Below are positions 9,045 through 17,433 of a DNA stretch of 58,447 nt, piece after piece; within the stretch, counting starts at the first letter, position 1, and every line of letters starts with the position of its first letter. Origin of the DNA: Lactobacillus gallinarum DSM 10532 = JCM 2011 (GTDB taxonomy: Bacteria > Bacillota > Bacilli > Lactobacillales > Lactobacillaceae); assembly GCF_001434975.1 (NCBI RefSeq), contig NZ_AZEL01000002.1:1-58447 (forward strand), written 5' to 3'. Below the pieces are notes generated by a model. That model was not told the DNA's origin, made no database searches, and worked only from the letters and a program-made list of their open reading frames with translations. The position numbers were made by a program, and so were the translations under genes.

Positions 9045-10361
9045 ATGACAGTTATTTCTGATCAAGAGATCGCAGACTTTTCTGCCGATTTCAATACTAA
9101 TAGCAAAAATCAAGTTGCTTCACGTGCTGCTCGTCGTAGCGGATTACTTGAAGCATCCTTTAACGATCGCGTTTCAGAACGTTTAAACCATGTTTTTTCA
9201 ACTGAACTTGATGTAGGTGGCGTAACTGACCAAAAGCATTCTGGTCGTTGCTGGGAATTTGCCACATTGAATGTTTTGCGTCATTACTTTGGCAAGCAAA
9301 ACAAAGTAAAAGATTTCACTTTCTCACAAGCTTATAACTTTTTCTGGGATAAGATTGAACGTGCAAATGCCTTTTATGATGCAATGATCCGTTTGGCTGA
9401 TAAGCCACTTAACGACCGCGAAGTGCAATCATGGTTAGCTTTTGCTGGTGAAGATGGCGGCCTTTGGAGCATGGCCATCAACCTAGTTAAAAAATATGGT
9501 GTTGTACCTTCATACGCAATGCCTGAAAGTTTTAACTCCAACAATACTACTGGTTTGATCGATTCTTTAGCACGTAAGGAAAGAAAAGATGCTATTGCTT
9601 TACGTAAATTAGTGAGTGAAGGCAGTTCACAAGATGAAATTGAAAAGGCTAAGAAGCACTTTTTGAATGAAGTTTACCGCATGGTATCTGTTGCCTTAGG
9701 CGAACCACCAAAGAAGTTTGACTTGGAATACCGCGATGACGACAAAAAATATCACTTGGAAAGAGACTTAACTCCACGTGAATTCGTACAAAAGTATTTC
9801 AAGGACTTTAAGTTTGATGATTATGTAGTTTTATCAAACTGTCCTAATCACGAATTTAACAAGCTTTACCATATGCCACTTTATGACAATGTTGATGGCG
9901 GTGATCAAATTAAGTTTTTGAATGTGCCAATTGAATACTTGGCTCAAGCTGCTGTAGCACAACTTAAATCTGGGGATGCCGTAATCTTTGGTAACGACGT
10001 TTTAAAGCAAATGGAAAGAAAGACTGGTTATCTTGATACCGAACTTTACCAAACCGATAAATTATTTGGTGTTGATACCAAGATGAGCAAGGCTGATCGT
10101 TTAGCGACTGGCGAAGGTTTTGCTACTCACGATATGACCTTAGTCGGTGTTGATGAAGATCACGGCCACATTCGCAAGTGGAAGGTTGAAAATTCATGGG
10201 GTGACAAGTTTGGTCACAAGGGCTTTTACGAAATGAGTCAACCATGGTTTGAAGACTATGTTTATGATGTCGTAGTTAGAAAAGAATTTTTGACTAAGGA
10301 GCAAGTTGAACTTGCAGAAGGTCTAGCAGTAGACTTGAAGCCTTGGGATAATATTGGCTAA
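9045..10361 (+). CDS. C1B-family cysteine peptidase (PepC/PepE/PepG type, bleomycin hydrolase fold)
   Basis: Intracellular papain-like peptidase of 438 residues. The active-site elements are TDQKHSGRCWEF (Gln and nucleophilic Cys, about 62-73), THDMTLVGVDE with the catalytic His (about 362), and KVENSWGDKFG with the catalytic Asn (about 383). PepC is an aminopeptidase, while L. helveticus PepE, also about 438 residues by my recollection, is an endopeptidase. The length favours PepE, but I cannot separate them by eye. ATG 9045 follows GAGGTAGG. The IS lies upstream and may have replaced or separated its original promoter. A promoter for the next transcript is embedded at its 3' end. Confidence 0.92.
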   Translation: MTVISDQEIADFSADFNTNSKNQVASRAARRSGLLEASFNDRVSERLNHVFSTELDVGGVTDQKHSGRCWEFATLNVLRHYFGKQNKVKDFTFSQAYNFFWDKIERANAFYDAMIRLADKPLNDREVQSWLAFAGEDGGLWSMAINLVKKYGVVPSYAMPESFNSNNTTGLIDSLARKERKDAIALRKLVSEGSSQDEIEKAKKHFLNEVYRMVSVALGEPPKKFDLEYRDDDKKYHLERDLTPREFVQKYFKDFKFDDYVVLSNCPNHEFNKLYHMPLYDNVDGGDQIKFLNVPIEYLAQAAVAQLKSGDAVIFGNDVLKQMERKTGYLDTELYQTDKLFGVDTKMSKADRLATGEGFATHDMTLVGVDEDHGHIRKWKVENSWGDKFGHKGFYEMSQPWFEDYVYDVVVRKEFLTKEQVELAEGLAVDLKPWDNIG

Positions 10362-10372
10362 TGTGATATAAT
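10343..10372 (+). promoter_or_regulatory. Promoter for the small RNA at 10380
   Basis: TTGGGA (10343-10348) and TATAAT (10367-10372) are separated by 18 bases, overlapping the last codons of the peptidase gene. The predicted start is about 10379-10380. Confidence 0.55.
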
Positions 10373-10379
10373 TAGAAAT

Positions 10380-10505
10380 GAAAATAGAGGCCGGCATTAC
10401 GACTGCCGCACCTCTTTAGTGCAAAACCGTTAAAAAACGGTGGTACTGTTTAGGATTAATTAAAAACCGCTAAACTTCTTCCAAAAGCTATTGAAGCGGT
10501 TTTTA
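10380..10505 (+). ncRNA. Candidate small RNA convergent with a 40-aa peptide gene
   Basis: A transcript from the promoter at 10343-10372 would be about 125 nt. It would contain two hairpins (AGAGG 10386-10390 with CCTCT 10411-10415 plus an inner GGCA/TGCC; ACCGTT 10426-10431 with AACGGT 10436-10441) and end at the terminator at 10462-10504. No convincing coding frame lies in it. It faces the minus-strand peptide gene, and the two transcripts share the terminator, so their terminator loops are complementary. The layout resembles type I toxin-antitoxin modules, but the function is not shown. Confidence 0.45.
10462..10504. terminator. Bidirectional terminator shared by convergent transcripts
   Basis: AAAAACCGC (10462-10470) pairs with GCGGTTTTT (10496-10504). 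A T run follows on both strands. The interior also has complementary CTTC and GAAG. It ends the plus-strand RNA and lies eight bases after the stop of the minus-strand peptide gene. Confidence 0.85.
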
Positions 10506-10511
10506 ATTTCG

Positions 10512-10634
10512 CTATTTTTTTAATGTTCGAATTAGAATAACTAATCGAATAGTCTGGGTGATTAGATATACAAGCTCCGATGCCAGGCAACATAAGAAAA
10601 ATGTTACACCAAGGATGAATACAAGAAGATTCAT
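10512..10634 (-). CDS. Small hydrophobic membrane peptide, candidate type I toxin
   Basis: A 40-codon gene starts at ATG 10634 on the minus strand. The peptide begins MNLLVFILGVTFFLCCLAS and ends LVILIRTLKK: one long hydrophobic span with two adjacent cysteines and a basic C-terminus. A full AAGGAGG ribosome site lies at 10649-10655, 14 bases from ATG; a TTG at 10637, directly before it, would give 11-base spacing. It resembles type I toxins in size and character, but I see no match to Fst, TxpA/BsrG or Ldr sequences. The mRNA leader contains a 5' hairpin (ACTTCTTT/AAAGAAGT at 10697-10715). I cannot assign a function. Confidence 0.6.
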   Translation of the reverse strand: MNLLVFILGVTFFLCCLASELVYLITQTIRLVILIRTLKK

Positions 10635-10743
10635 CAAGTAAAATTGGTCCTCCTTTCTTTAGAATATGAGCAAAATGATTTACACCATAAGCATCAACTT
10701 CTTTCTAAAAGAAGTACCACCGCTAATTTAACTTTTTTGCAGA

Positions 10744-10811
10744 TATAATTTTATCAAACTAATGTTTGTTAAGACAGCGAACAAGTGCAGAAATGCACTT
10801 GTTTTTTATTT
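10744..10811 (+). terminator. TATAAT box and strong hairpin terminator between the peptide locus and the DASS transporter
   Basis: AACAAGTGCA (10780-10789) and TGCACTTGTT (10794-10803) close a GAAA loop with a T-rich tail. TATAAT at 10744-10749 would start a transcript of only about 55 nt ending here, but no -35 box is evident. It insulates the DASS transporter gene from upstream transcription. Confidence 0.75.
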
Positions 10812-10869
10812 TAAAAAACATAAAAAATAACTTTCTTTTTAAAATAGTTTAAATTTCCCTTGAAAGGTA

Positions 10870-10875
10870 TATAAT
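10870..10875 (+). promoter_or_regulatory. -10 box of the DASS transporter gene
   Basis: TATAAT at 10870-10875 lies about 62 bases before the chosen start codon. A weak -35-like TTTAAA lies 16 bases upstream. Confidence 0.5.
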
Positions 10876-10937
10876 ACTATGTGAAAAAATTCATTTTTGA
10901 ATTGATTTTTTTATTGAATACTCATCAGGGGAGAAAA

Positions 10938-12404
10938 ATGAAAAATTTAGAGAAGGTAAATTATAAAGGCTTCATTTGGCCTTTAGTAGTAGGTATAGTG
11001 CTGTGGTTGATCACACCATGGCGACCAAGTGGTTTATCACTTCAAGCCTGGGAAATGTTTGCAATCTTTGTTGCAACGATTGTGGGATGTATCACAAAGC
11101 CATTGCCAATTGGTGGTACAACATTGCTCGGAATGGTAGTAACTGTCTTAGTTGGCTTAGCTCCAGTTAAAGACATAGTTAATTCCAAGGGCGTGGTAGT
11201 ACAAACTGGTATTTTGAGTTCTTTTGGCAACTCTGCTGCTTGGCTAATCGCTATGGCCTTTATCATGGCTCATGGTATTAGCAAGACCGGTTTAGGTAAC
11301 CGTGTAGCTTACTTAATGATTAAAAAGTTCGGTAAGCGATCAATTGGTATCGGTTATGCCGTTACCGGCTTGGAATTAATCATGGGTGCGCTTATTCCAT
11401 CTAACAGTGCTCGTACTGGTGGGGTAACTTGGCCTGTAGTTGAATCTATTTCCAAGAGTTACAAGTCTAATCCTCACGATCCTTCAAGAAAGAAGATCGG
11501 TGCATACTTAGACTTCACCGCCTTTCACGCTAATATTTTATCAACAGCACTATTTATTACCGGTGCTGCTCCTAACTTGGTTGCTCAACAGATGGCCGCA
11601 CAAAAGGGCTATCAAATGAGCTGGATTAGCTGGTTCTGGGCAGGCTTAGTTCCAGTAATCGTGGCTACATTGATTATTCCAATTGTAATTTACAAGATGT
11701 ATCCACCTGAGATTAAGGAAACTCCTAATGCTAAAAATTGGGCTGATGGCAAATTAAAAGAGATGGGTCCAATGTCCGAACCTGAAAAGATCATGGCAAT
11801 TGTCTTTTCTTTAGCTATTTTACTTTGGGTTCTTTCAGGATTCTTCAAGATTCCACAACTTAACTCAGCCTTTGTTGCATTTTTAGCAGTAACGCTTTTA
11901 TTAATTACTGGTGTGTTAAGCATGGAAGATGCCTTGCATGAAACTGGTGCTTGGAACATTTTGATTTGGCTTTCAATCTTGATCTTCATGGCCGGTAAGT
12001 TGATTTCTTACGGCTTTATCGATTGGTTCACCAAGTTTATTCAAAGCGAAGTTCACGGCATCAGCTGGGGCCTTGTTTTAGTAGTACTTATTTTGTTAAT
12101 GTTCTACACTCACTACTTCTTTGCTAGTGGTACAGCTCACATGACAGCTCTTTATTTGCCATTCTTAACTGTAGCTACTGCAATGGGTGCACCGCTTGGC
12201 CTTTCAGCTATGCTGTTAGCATTTACTGGTGTAATTAACGCTTCAACTACTCACTATGCTAACGGTCCTGCTTCAATTTTGGCTACGACAGGCTACGTTA
12301 AGCAAAAAGAATGGTGGAAGATGAATTTCATCTTGGGTATTCTCTACATGCTGATCTTTGGTATTGTAGGTTCACTTTGGATGAAGATTATCGGTGTTTG
12401 GTAG
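10938..12404 (+). CDS. DASS-family anion transporter (CitT-like citrate/dicarboxylate carrier)
   Basis: Integral membrane carrier of 488 residues with about 11-12 hydrophobic helices. I start it at ATG 10938 after GGGGAG; a GTG extension to 10881 lacks a ribosome site. Conserved features include KPLPIGGTTLLGM near residue 50, the IPSNSARTGGVTWPVV region (about 152-167) and the C-terminal repeat GVINASTTHYANGPA (about 435-449), matching the SNT-type motifs of the divalent anion:sodium symporter/CitT family. It is followed after a gene by citCDEF, so citrate uptake in exchange for succinate or another dicarboxylate is the likely role. Substrate and coupling mode are inferred. Confidence 0.9.
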   Translation: MKNLEKVNYKGFIWPLVVGIVLWLITPWRPSGLSLQAWEMFAIFVATIVGCITKPLPIGGTTLLGMVVTVLVGLAPVKDIVNSKGVVVQTGILSSFGNSAAWLIAMAFIMAHGISKTGLGNRVAYLMIKKFGKRSIGIGYAVTGLELIMGALIPSNSARTGGVTWPVVESISKSYKSNPHDPSRKKIGAYLDFTAFHANILSTALFITGAAPNLVAQQMAAQKGYQMSWISWFWAGLVPVIVATLIIPIVIYKMYPPEIKETPNAKNWADGKLKEMGPMSEPEKIMAIVFSLAILLWVLSGFFKIPQLNSAFVAFLAVTLLLITGVLSMEDALHETGAWNILIWLSILIFMAGKLISYGFIDWFTKFIQSEVHGISWGLVLVVLILLMFYTHYFFASGTAHMTALYLPFLTVATAMGAPLGLSAMLLAFTGVINASTTHYANGPASILATTGYVKQKEWWKMNFILGILYMLIFGIVGSLWMKIIGVW

Positions 12405-12410
12405 AAAAAG

Positions 12411-12438
12411 GCAATCTGGGAAACCAGGTTGCTTTTTT
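12411..12438 (+). terminator. Terminator after the DASS transporter
   Basis: GCAATCTGG (12411-12419) pairs with CCAGGTTGC (12424-12432) around GAAA, followed by six T. Confidence 0.92.
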
Positions 12439-12482
12439 GTGTAATAATAAGGTTAAAACTAAGAATACAAAGAAGGATCAAA

Positions 12483-13274
12483 ATGAAATTTAAAACAAAT
12501 GATGATGTCATGCTGCATTACAGCGATACAGGGGAAAAAGATCGCTCTGTTTTATTAGGCATCCCCGGTATCGGTGGTTCTAGTCAAATGTGGCAAGACC
12601 TAATTGCACTTTTTAATGATCGTTATCGCTTCGTCATGCTTGATCCGCGCAATCAAGGACAATCCGAGCGCACCTACCGCGGTCAGCGAATCAGTCGTCA
12701 TGCCGTTGACCTGGAAGAATTGATGGAAGAGCTGGATTTGCACGATGTTGTTGCTATCGGTAATTCCATGGGTGCGGCCAACATCTGGGCCTACTTGTCC
12801 ATTTATGGTAAGGGCCGGCTTAAGGCGATGGTTGATCTAGATCAATCACCTAAGATGATCGCCGACAAGACCTGGCAATATGGCTTTAAGGATTTAACCT
12901 GGGATAATTATCCAGAAATGTTAAAATTCGATTTTGGCAAGGCTTTTTACCATCATATTGATGAAAAAATGTTCCAAGATGCCAAGAATGAATATCAAGC
13001 TTTTCCTTATAATCCTGAGGAAAACTACAATTGCTTGGTAGAGCATGCGGAACAAGATTGGCGCGATATGATTATGGATAGTCCAGTTCCGATGCTGGTA
13101 ATTGCTGGTGAAAAATCACCATTCTTTAATCCTGATTTTACGAAGGCAATTAAATTCCTGAATGAGAAGGTTGAAACCGCAATTGTTCCGGAATGTGGGC
13201 ACTTGCCTCAGGCAGAACAACCAGCAAAAGTTCATCAGATTATTAGTAAATTTTTGCAAAATTTAAAAAATTAA
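12483..13274 (+). CDS. Alpha/beta hydrolase
   Basis: A 263-residue alpha/beta-hydrolase fold protein. The oxyanion region is GIPGIGGSSQMW (about 25-36), DPRNQGQS follows (about 58-65), the nucleophile elbow is GNSMGA (Ser near 99), and a late Asp/His pair is visible with GHLPQAEQP near the C-terminus. I chose ATG 12483 after AAGGATC rather than the upstream TTG at 12429, which sits in the terminator. It has no signal peptide. It lies between the anion carrier and citC but nothing in it points to citrate metabolism. It could be an esterase, lactonase or haloperoxidase-type enzyme. Confidence 0.88.
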   Translation: MKFKTNDDVMLHYSDTGEKDRSVLLGIPGIGGSSQMWQDLIALFNDRYRFVMLDPRNQGQSERTYRGQRISRHAVDLEELMEELDLHDVVAIGNSMGAANIWAYLSIYGKGRLKAMVDLDQSPKMIADKTWQYGFKDLTWDNYPEMLKFDFGKAFYHHIDEKMFQDAKNEYQAFPYNPEENYNCLVEHAEQDWRDMIMDSPVPMLVIAGEKSPFFNPDFTKAIKFLNEKVETAIVPECGHLPQAEQPAKVHQIISKFLQNLKN

Positions 13275-13364
13275 GCACAAATTTGAAATATTAAAAAGGC
13301 AAGAGTAAACTATTCTTTGTGAAAAAGATTACTTGCTCTTTGATAATAGTAAGGTGGCATATCA

Positions 13365-14417
13365 ATGGATAAAGTAGTTGATTTGTTTTTAAGTGATGCC
13401 GCAACTCGTCAAAAGTGGGAGAATTTGCTTTCATCTTTAGATCTGCATAATTTTAGTGCACGTGAAGTTGATCAAATCGACCATACGATTGGTTTAGTAG
13501 ATGAGGATGGCAAGCTAGTTGGTACAGGCAGCGTTGCCGGGAACGTGTTGAAGTATGTGGGCGTGATTAATGAAGATACTCAAGGCGCCCGCTTTAACAA
13601 GGTGGTTACCAACTTGCTCCAGTATTTAGCTGAGCAGAAGATTTACCATTCATTCGTTTTTACTAAAGCCAAGTATGCGTCTAGTTTTGAGCACTTGCAT
13701 TTTAATTTGCTGGCTAAGACAGATGAGGCAGCTTTTTTAGAGAACGGGATGCCAGATGTAAATGATTTCTTGAGTGATTTGCCAAAGGTAGAAGATCAAG
13801 CTGATAAGAAGATCGCAGCGATTGTGATGAATGCCAATCCTTTTACCTTGGGTCATCAACACTTAGTTAAGATGGCAAGTGAAGAAAATGATTTAGTCTA
13901 TGTTTTTGTGGTAGCTAATGATGTTTCCTTGTTCAATTTTAACGAAAGAATGAAGCTGGTGCAGGAAGGGACCAAGCAATTTGCTAATGTAAAAGTTGTT
14001 TCAGGTGGCGATTACATGGTTTCTCCAGCAACATTCCCAGCTTATTTCTTAAAATCACCTGATGAATTGATTGACGTCCAAACCTCAGTCGATGCTGCAG
14101 TGTTCAAGAATAAAATTGCACCCGCTTTGAACATTGCCCGTCGTTATATCGGTCAAGAACCTATTTCACGTACGACGCACTTTTATAATGTTAGTTTAGC
14201 TCATGAGCTTGGTCCTGATATTGAAGTGATTACTGTTAAGCGCCTAGAAAAGTCAGGACAGATTGTGACTGCTACTCAGGTAAGACAATGGATCAAGGAT
14301 GGAGATTTGGCAAAGATCAACAAGTTTGTACCTGAATCTACCTATGAGTTTATTAAGCAAAATATGAGTGAATTGCAATCGAGAATTGAGAAAGGAATGA
14401 ATATTGATGGAAATTAA
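13365..14417 (+). CDS. citC: [Citrate (pro-3S)-lyase] ligase CitC
   Basis: Acetylates the thiol of the citrate lyase prosthetic group using acetate and ATP, activating the enzyme. The 350 residues comprise an N-terminal GNAT-like region (about 1-135) and a nucleotidyltransferase domain beginning IAAIVMNANPFTLGHQHLV, in which TLGHQHL is the (H/T)xGH-type nucleotide-binding motif. The first gene of citCDEF, it overlaps citD by 11 bases. An RBS-like AAGGTGG precedes ATG 13365. The 90-base gap upstream holds no clear promoter. Confidence 0.95.
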   Translation: MDKVVDLFLSDAATRQKWENLLSSLDLHNFSAREVDQIDHTIGLVDEDGKLVGTGSVAGNVLKYVGVINEDTQGARFNKVVTNLLQYLAEQKIYHSFVFTKAKYASSFEHLHFNLLAKTDEAAFLENGMPDVNDFLSDLPKVEDQADKKIAAIVMNANPFTLGHQHLVKMASEENDLVYVFVVANDVSLFNFNERMKLVQEGTKQFANVKVVSGGDYMVSPATFPAYFLKSPDELIDVQTSVDAAVFKNKIAPALNIARRYIGQEPISRTTHFYNVSLAHELGPDIEVITVKRLEKSGQIVTATQVRQWIKDGDLAKINKFVPESTYEFIKQNMSELQSRIEKGMNIDGN

Positions 14418-14700
14418 AACTACTGCCGTAGCAGGAACCCTCGAAAGTTCTGATATTCAAATCATGATCTCTAAAGGTTCTAACGGTATTGAAATCGATT
14501 TGGAATCTGAAGTTAAAAAGGCATATGGTGATCAAATTGAAAAGGTGATCACCGAGACTTTGAAGAAGTACGGTTTAGAAAATGCCAAGGTTAAGGCAAC
14601 TGACAAGGGTGCGCTTGATTGTGTGATTAAGGCTCGTACTTTAGCAGCTGCTCAACGTGCTACTGAAACACAAGATAAGCCTGACTTGGAGGTGCTTTAA
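14407..14700 (+). CDS. citD: Citrate lyase acyl carrier protein (gamma subunit) CitD
   Basis: The 97-residue carrier subunit bears the phosphoribosyl-dephospho-CoA arm that shuttles acetyl and citryl groups. The sequence begins MEIKTTAVAGTLESSDIQI. Ser14 in the GTLESSD motif is the expected attachment residue. ATG 14407 is ten bases after AAAGGA, inside the 3' end of citC. The stop codon abuts the citE start with no gap. Confidence 0.95.
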   Translation: MEIKTTAVAGTLESSDIQIMISKGSNGIEIDLESEVKKAYGDQIEKVITETLKKYGLENAKVKATDKGALDCVIKARTLAAAQRATETQDKPDLEVL

Positions 14701-15615
14701 ATGACTTACGTTAAAAATCGTTTACGTAGAACCATGATGTTCGTTCCTGGTAATAACCCTGCCATGATCAAAGATGCCGGCATTTATGGCGCTGATTCAA
14801 TCATGCTCGACTTAGAAGACTCAGTATCTTTGACTGAAAAAGACGCAGCTAGAATGCTTGTTTACGAAGCAATTAAGACTGTTGATTTTGGCGGTAGCGA
14901 AATCGTAGTTAGAGTAAATGGTCAAGACACGCCATTTTATGATGAAGATGTTCGTGCCATGGTTAAGGCCGGCGTTGATGTTATCCGTTTGCCAAAGACC
15001 GAATCAGCAGCAATGATTCAAAAGTTGGTCAAGGACATTGAACACTGGGAAGATGAATATGGCATTGAAAAAGGTTCAATCGGTGTCATGGCTGCCATTG
15101 AAAGTGCCAAGGGTGTTTTGAATGCTCCAGAAATTGCGACAGCTACACCATTGATGATGGGACTTGCTGTATCTGGTGAAGATTACACTGCTGATATGCA
15201 CACTCACCGTTACCCAGATGGTCGTGAACTTGAATTTGCACGTAATATGGTATTGCAAGCAGCTCGCGCCGCCGATGTTTATGCCTTTGATACTGTCTTT
15301 TCTAACATGAAGGATACCGAAGGCTTCTATCGTGAAACTAATTACATCCACGAATTGGGTTATGACGGTAAGAGTTTGGTTAACCCACGTCAAATTGCGA
15401 TGGTTAACAAGGTCTTCAATCCAACTAAAGAAGAAATTGAACAAGCTAAAAATGTTGAAAATGCTATTCGTGAAGCCAAGGCTAAGGGTAGCGGCGTTAT
15501 CTCACTTAACGGTAAGATGGTCGATAAGCCAGTTGTAGAAAAAGCAACTCGTGTACTTGAAACTGCAAAAGCTTCTAACTTGATTGATGAAGAAGGTAAC
15601 TACATTGGAGAATAA
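14701..15615 (+). CDS. citE: Citrate lyase beta subunit CitE
   Basis: Citryl-ACP lyase subunit, cleaving citryl-ACP to oxaloacetate and acetyl-ACP; 304 residues, the usual length. Conserved features are [15 protein letters not shown] near the N-terminus, [12 protein letters not shown] (about 30-41) with the acidic Mg site, [18 protein letters not shown], and the [16 protein letters not shown] helix. The ATG directly follows the citD stop; GGAGGTG lies within the last codons of citD. The 3' end overlaps citF by 11 bases. Confidence 0.96.
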   Translation: MTYVKNRLRRTMMFVPGNNPAMIKDAGIYGADSIMLDLEDSVSLTEKDAARMLVYEAIKTVDFGGSEIVVRVNGQDTPFYDEDVRAMVKAGVDVIRLPKTESAAMIQKLVKDIEHWEDEYGIEKGSIGVMAAIESAKGVLNAPEIATATPLMMGLAVSGEDYTADMHTHRYPDGRELEFARNMVLQAARAADVYAFDTVFSNMKDTEGFYRETNYIHELGYDGKSLVNPRQIAMVNKVFNPTKEEIEQAKNVENAIREAKAKGSGVISLNGKMVDKPVVEKATRVLETAKASNLIDEEGNYIGE

Positions 15616-17146
15616 AGTAAAACGCGAATTACCAGACGATTTAATGAATAAGATGGATTTAAAGCCATTTGAAACTACTGAAATTGGTCATCCAGAAGTA
15701 AAGCGTGTAGCTCCAAAGGTTCGCGTAACTACTGGTCAAGATAAGGTCGTTGCTTCTCTTGATGACGTAATCAAGAACAACTTGAAAGATGGCATGACTA
15801 TTTCATTCCACCACCACTTTAGAAATGGTGACTACATCTTTAACATGGTAATGGACAAGATCATTGCTATGGGTTACAAGGATTTAACTTTGGCTCCAAG
15901 TTCATTAACTGGTGTTATGAATGATAAGGTAATTGAAGCTATTAAGAAGGGCGTCATTACTAACATTACTTCTTCAGGGATGCGTGGTTCACTTGGTGAC
16001 TTCGTTTCTCACGGCGGCTTGAAGAATCCTGTGATTTTCCGTTCACACGGTAATCGTGCTCGTTCAATTGAAGAAGGAGAAATCAAGATCGATGTTGCCT
16101 TCTTAGGTGTGCCTGTTTCTGATCCTGCAGGTAACGCTAATGGTCAAGATGGGGATGCTGTCTTTGGTTCATTAGGTTATGCCTTAATGGATGCTCAATA
16201 TGCTAACAAAGTTGTTCTTTTAACTGACAATATTGTTGATTATCCAAATACCCCAGCTTCAATCAAGCAAGACCAAGTTGACTACGTAGTCAAGGTTGAT
16301 AAAGTAGGTGACCCTGACAAGATCGGTTCAGGTGCTACTCGTTTTACCAAGGATCCTAAGGAACTTAAGATTGCGCAAATGGTTAACCAAGTTATTGTTA
16401 ACTCACCATACTACAAGCAAGGCTTCAGTTTCCAAACCGGTTCAGGTGGTGCCGCATTAGCTGTTACTCGTTACCTTCGTCAAAGCATGATTAAGGACGG
16501 TATTACTGCTTCATTTGCTTTGGGTGGTATTACTAAGCCAACTACTGATTTGCTTGAAGAAGGTCTTGTTAGAAAAGTAATGGATGTTCAGGACTTTGAT
16601 AAGGGTGCTGCTCAATCTATGGCTAATAACAAGAACCAACAAGAAATTGATGCTTCATGGTATGCCGATCCTCATAACAAGGGTGCGGTTGTTAATAACC
16701 TTGATGTTTCTATTTTGTCCGCATTGCAAATTGATACTAACTTCAATGTTAACGTCATGACTGGTTCTGATGGTGTAATTCGTGGTGCCGTTGGTGGTCA
16801 CCAAGATGCTGCCGCAGGTGCTAAGATGACCATTATTACTGCTCCACTTGTTCGTGGTAGAAATGCTACTGTTGTACCTAGTGTTGAAACTATCGTTACA
16901 CCAGGTTCATCAATCGATGTATTGGTTACTGAACGAGGCATTGCAATTAACCCAGCCCGCAAGGACTTGATTGATGCATTTAAGAATGTGCCTGGACTTA
17001 ATATTTTGGACATTCATGATTTGCAAAAGACGGCAGAAAAGCAAGTTGGTGTACCAAAGCCACTTGAATATACTGACCGGACTGTAGCTTTAGTTGAATA
17101 CCGTGATGGTACAATTATTGATGCTATTAAAGAAGTAAAAGACTAA
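15605..17146 (+). CDS. citF: Citrate lyase alpha subunit CitF
   Basis: Citrate:acetyl-ACP transferase subunit, swapping citrate for acetate on the carrier. The product of 513 residues matches the family. I choose the TTG at 15605, eight bases after AAGAAGG and overlapping the citE stop; ATG at 15587 has no ribosome site. Recognisable parts are [39 protein letters not shown], and the C-terminal [15 protein letters not shown] segment. The operon ends in a strong terminator. citX and citG, which make and attach the prosthetic group, are not found next to it or elsewhere in the window. Confidence 0.94.
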   Translation: MENKVKRELPDDLMNKMDLKPFETTEIGHPEVKRVAPKVRVTTGQDKVVASLDDVIKNNLKDGMTISFHHHFRNGDYIFNMVMDKIIAMGYKDLTLAPSSLTGVMNDKVIEAIKKGVITNITSSGMRGSLGDFVSHGGLKNPVIFRSHGNRARSIEEGEIKIDVAFLGVPVSDPAGNANGQDGDAVFGSLGYALMDAQYANKVVLLTDNIVDYPNTPASIKQDQVDYVVKVDKVGDPDKIGSGATRFTKDPKELKIAQMVNQVIVNSPYYKQGFSFQTGSGGAALAVTRYLRQSMIKDGITASFALGGITKPTTDLLEEGLVRKVMDVQDFDKGAAQSMANNKNQQEIDASWYADPHNKGAVVNNLDVSILSALQIDTNFNVNVMTGSDGVIRGAVGGHQDAAAGAKMTIITAPLVRGRNATVVPSVETIVTPGSSIDVLVTERGIAINPARKDLIDAFKNVPGLNILDIHDLQKTAEKQVGVPKPLEYTDRTVALVEYRDGTIIDAIKEVKD

Positions 17147-17161
17147 AAATTGATTCTGTTG

Positions 17162-17192
17162 AAAGACATGTGCTGAGGCGCATGTCTTTTTT
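17162..17192 (+). terminator. Terminator of citCDEF
   Basis: GACATGTGC (17165-17173) pairs with GCGCATGTC (17178-17186) around TGAG. The stem is extended by A/T pairs and followed by a T run. Confidence 0.93.
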
Positions 17193-17202
17193 ATACAAAA
17201 AC

Positions 17203-17224
17203 GAGCCTATCTTGGTAGATAGGC
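17203..17224 (-). terminator. Hairpin oriented as a minus-strand terminator
   Basis: AGCCTATCT (17203-17211) and AGATAGGCT (17216-17224) form a perfect hairpin. The T-rich tract follows only when read on the minus strand. No minus-strand gene is visible immediately upstream, so it may be an orphan or a barrier. Confidence 0.5.
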
Positions 17225-17333
17225 TATGCGTATACATATATTTGTCTGAGTATCTTTATTATGACATTTTAATAATAAGTTTTCACTTATTTTGACTTGA
17301 GAAAAAATAATTCTATTTTTAAGCAGATTTAGT

Positions 17334-17387
17334 TATAATGAAAATATTCTAATTGAAAGTTAGTGAGTCAGCTTCACTAACTTTTTT
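17334..17387 (+). promoter_or_regulatory. Short leader with early terminator upstream of the DUF441 gene
   Basis: TATAAT (17334-17339) is followed after about 17 bases by a perfect 11-bp hairpin (AAAGTTAGTGA 17356-17366, TCACTAACTTT 17374-17384) with a T tail, still 47 bases before the next gene. Either a tiny RNA ends here or this is an attenuator. The -35 region is weak. Confidence 0.5.
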
Positions 17388-17433
17388 CTTGTGTAGATTT
17401 AAATGAAAGATAGATAAAATGAAGGGGAAAAAT

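Noticed and set aside
10426-10447. GGTGGTACT resembling a T-box core in the small RNA region
   Set aside because: No stem I, no specifier loop and no synthetase or amino-acid gene follows. The match is too short.
10438-10722. The two CGGTGGTACT copies as par-style antisense repeats
   Set aside because: They are inverted in the DNA, so both RNAs carry the same sequence rather than complements. Only the shared terminator gives complementarity.
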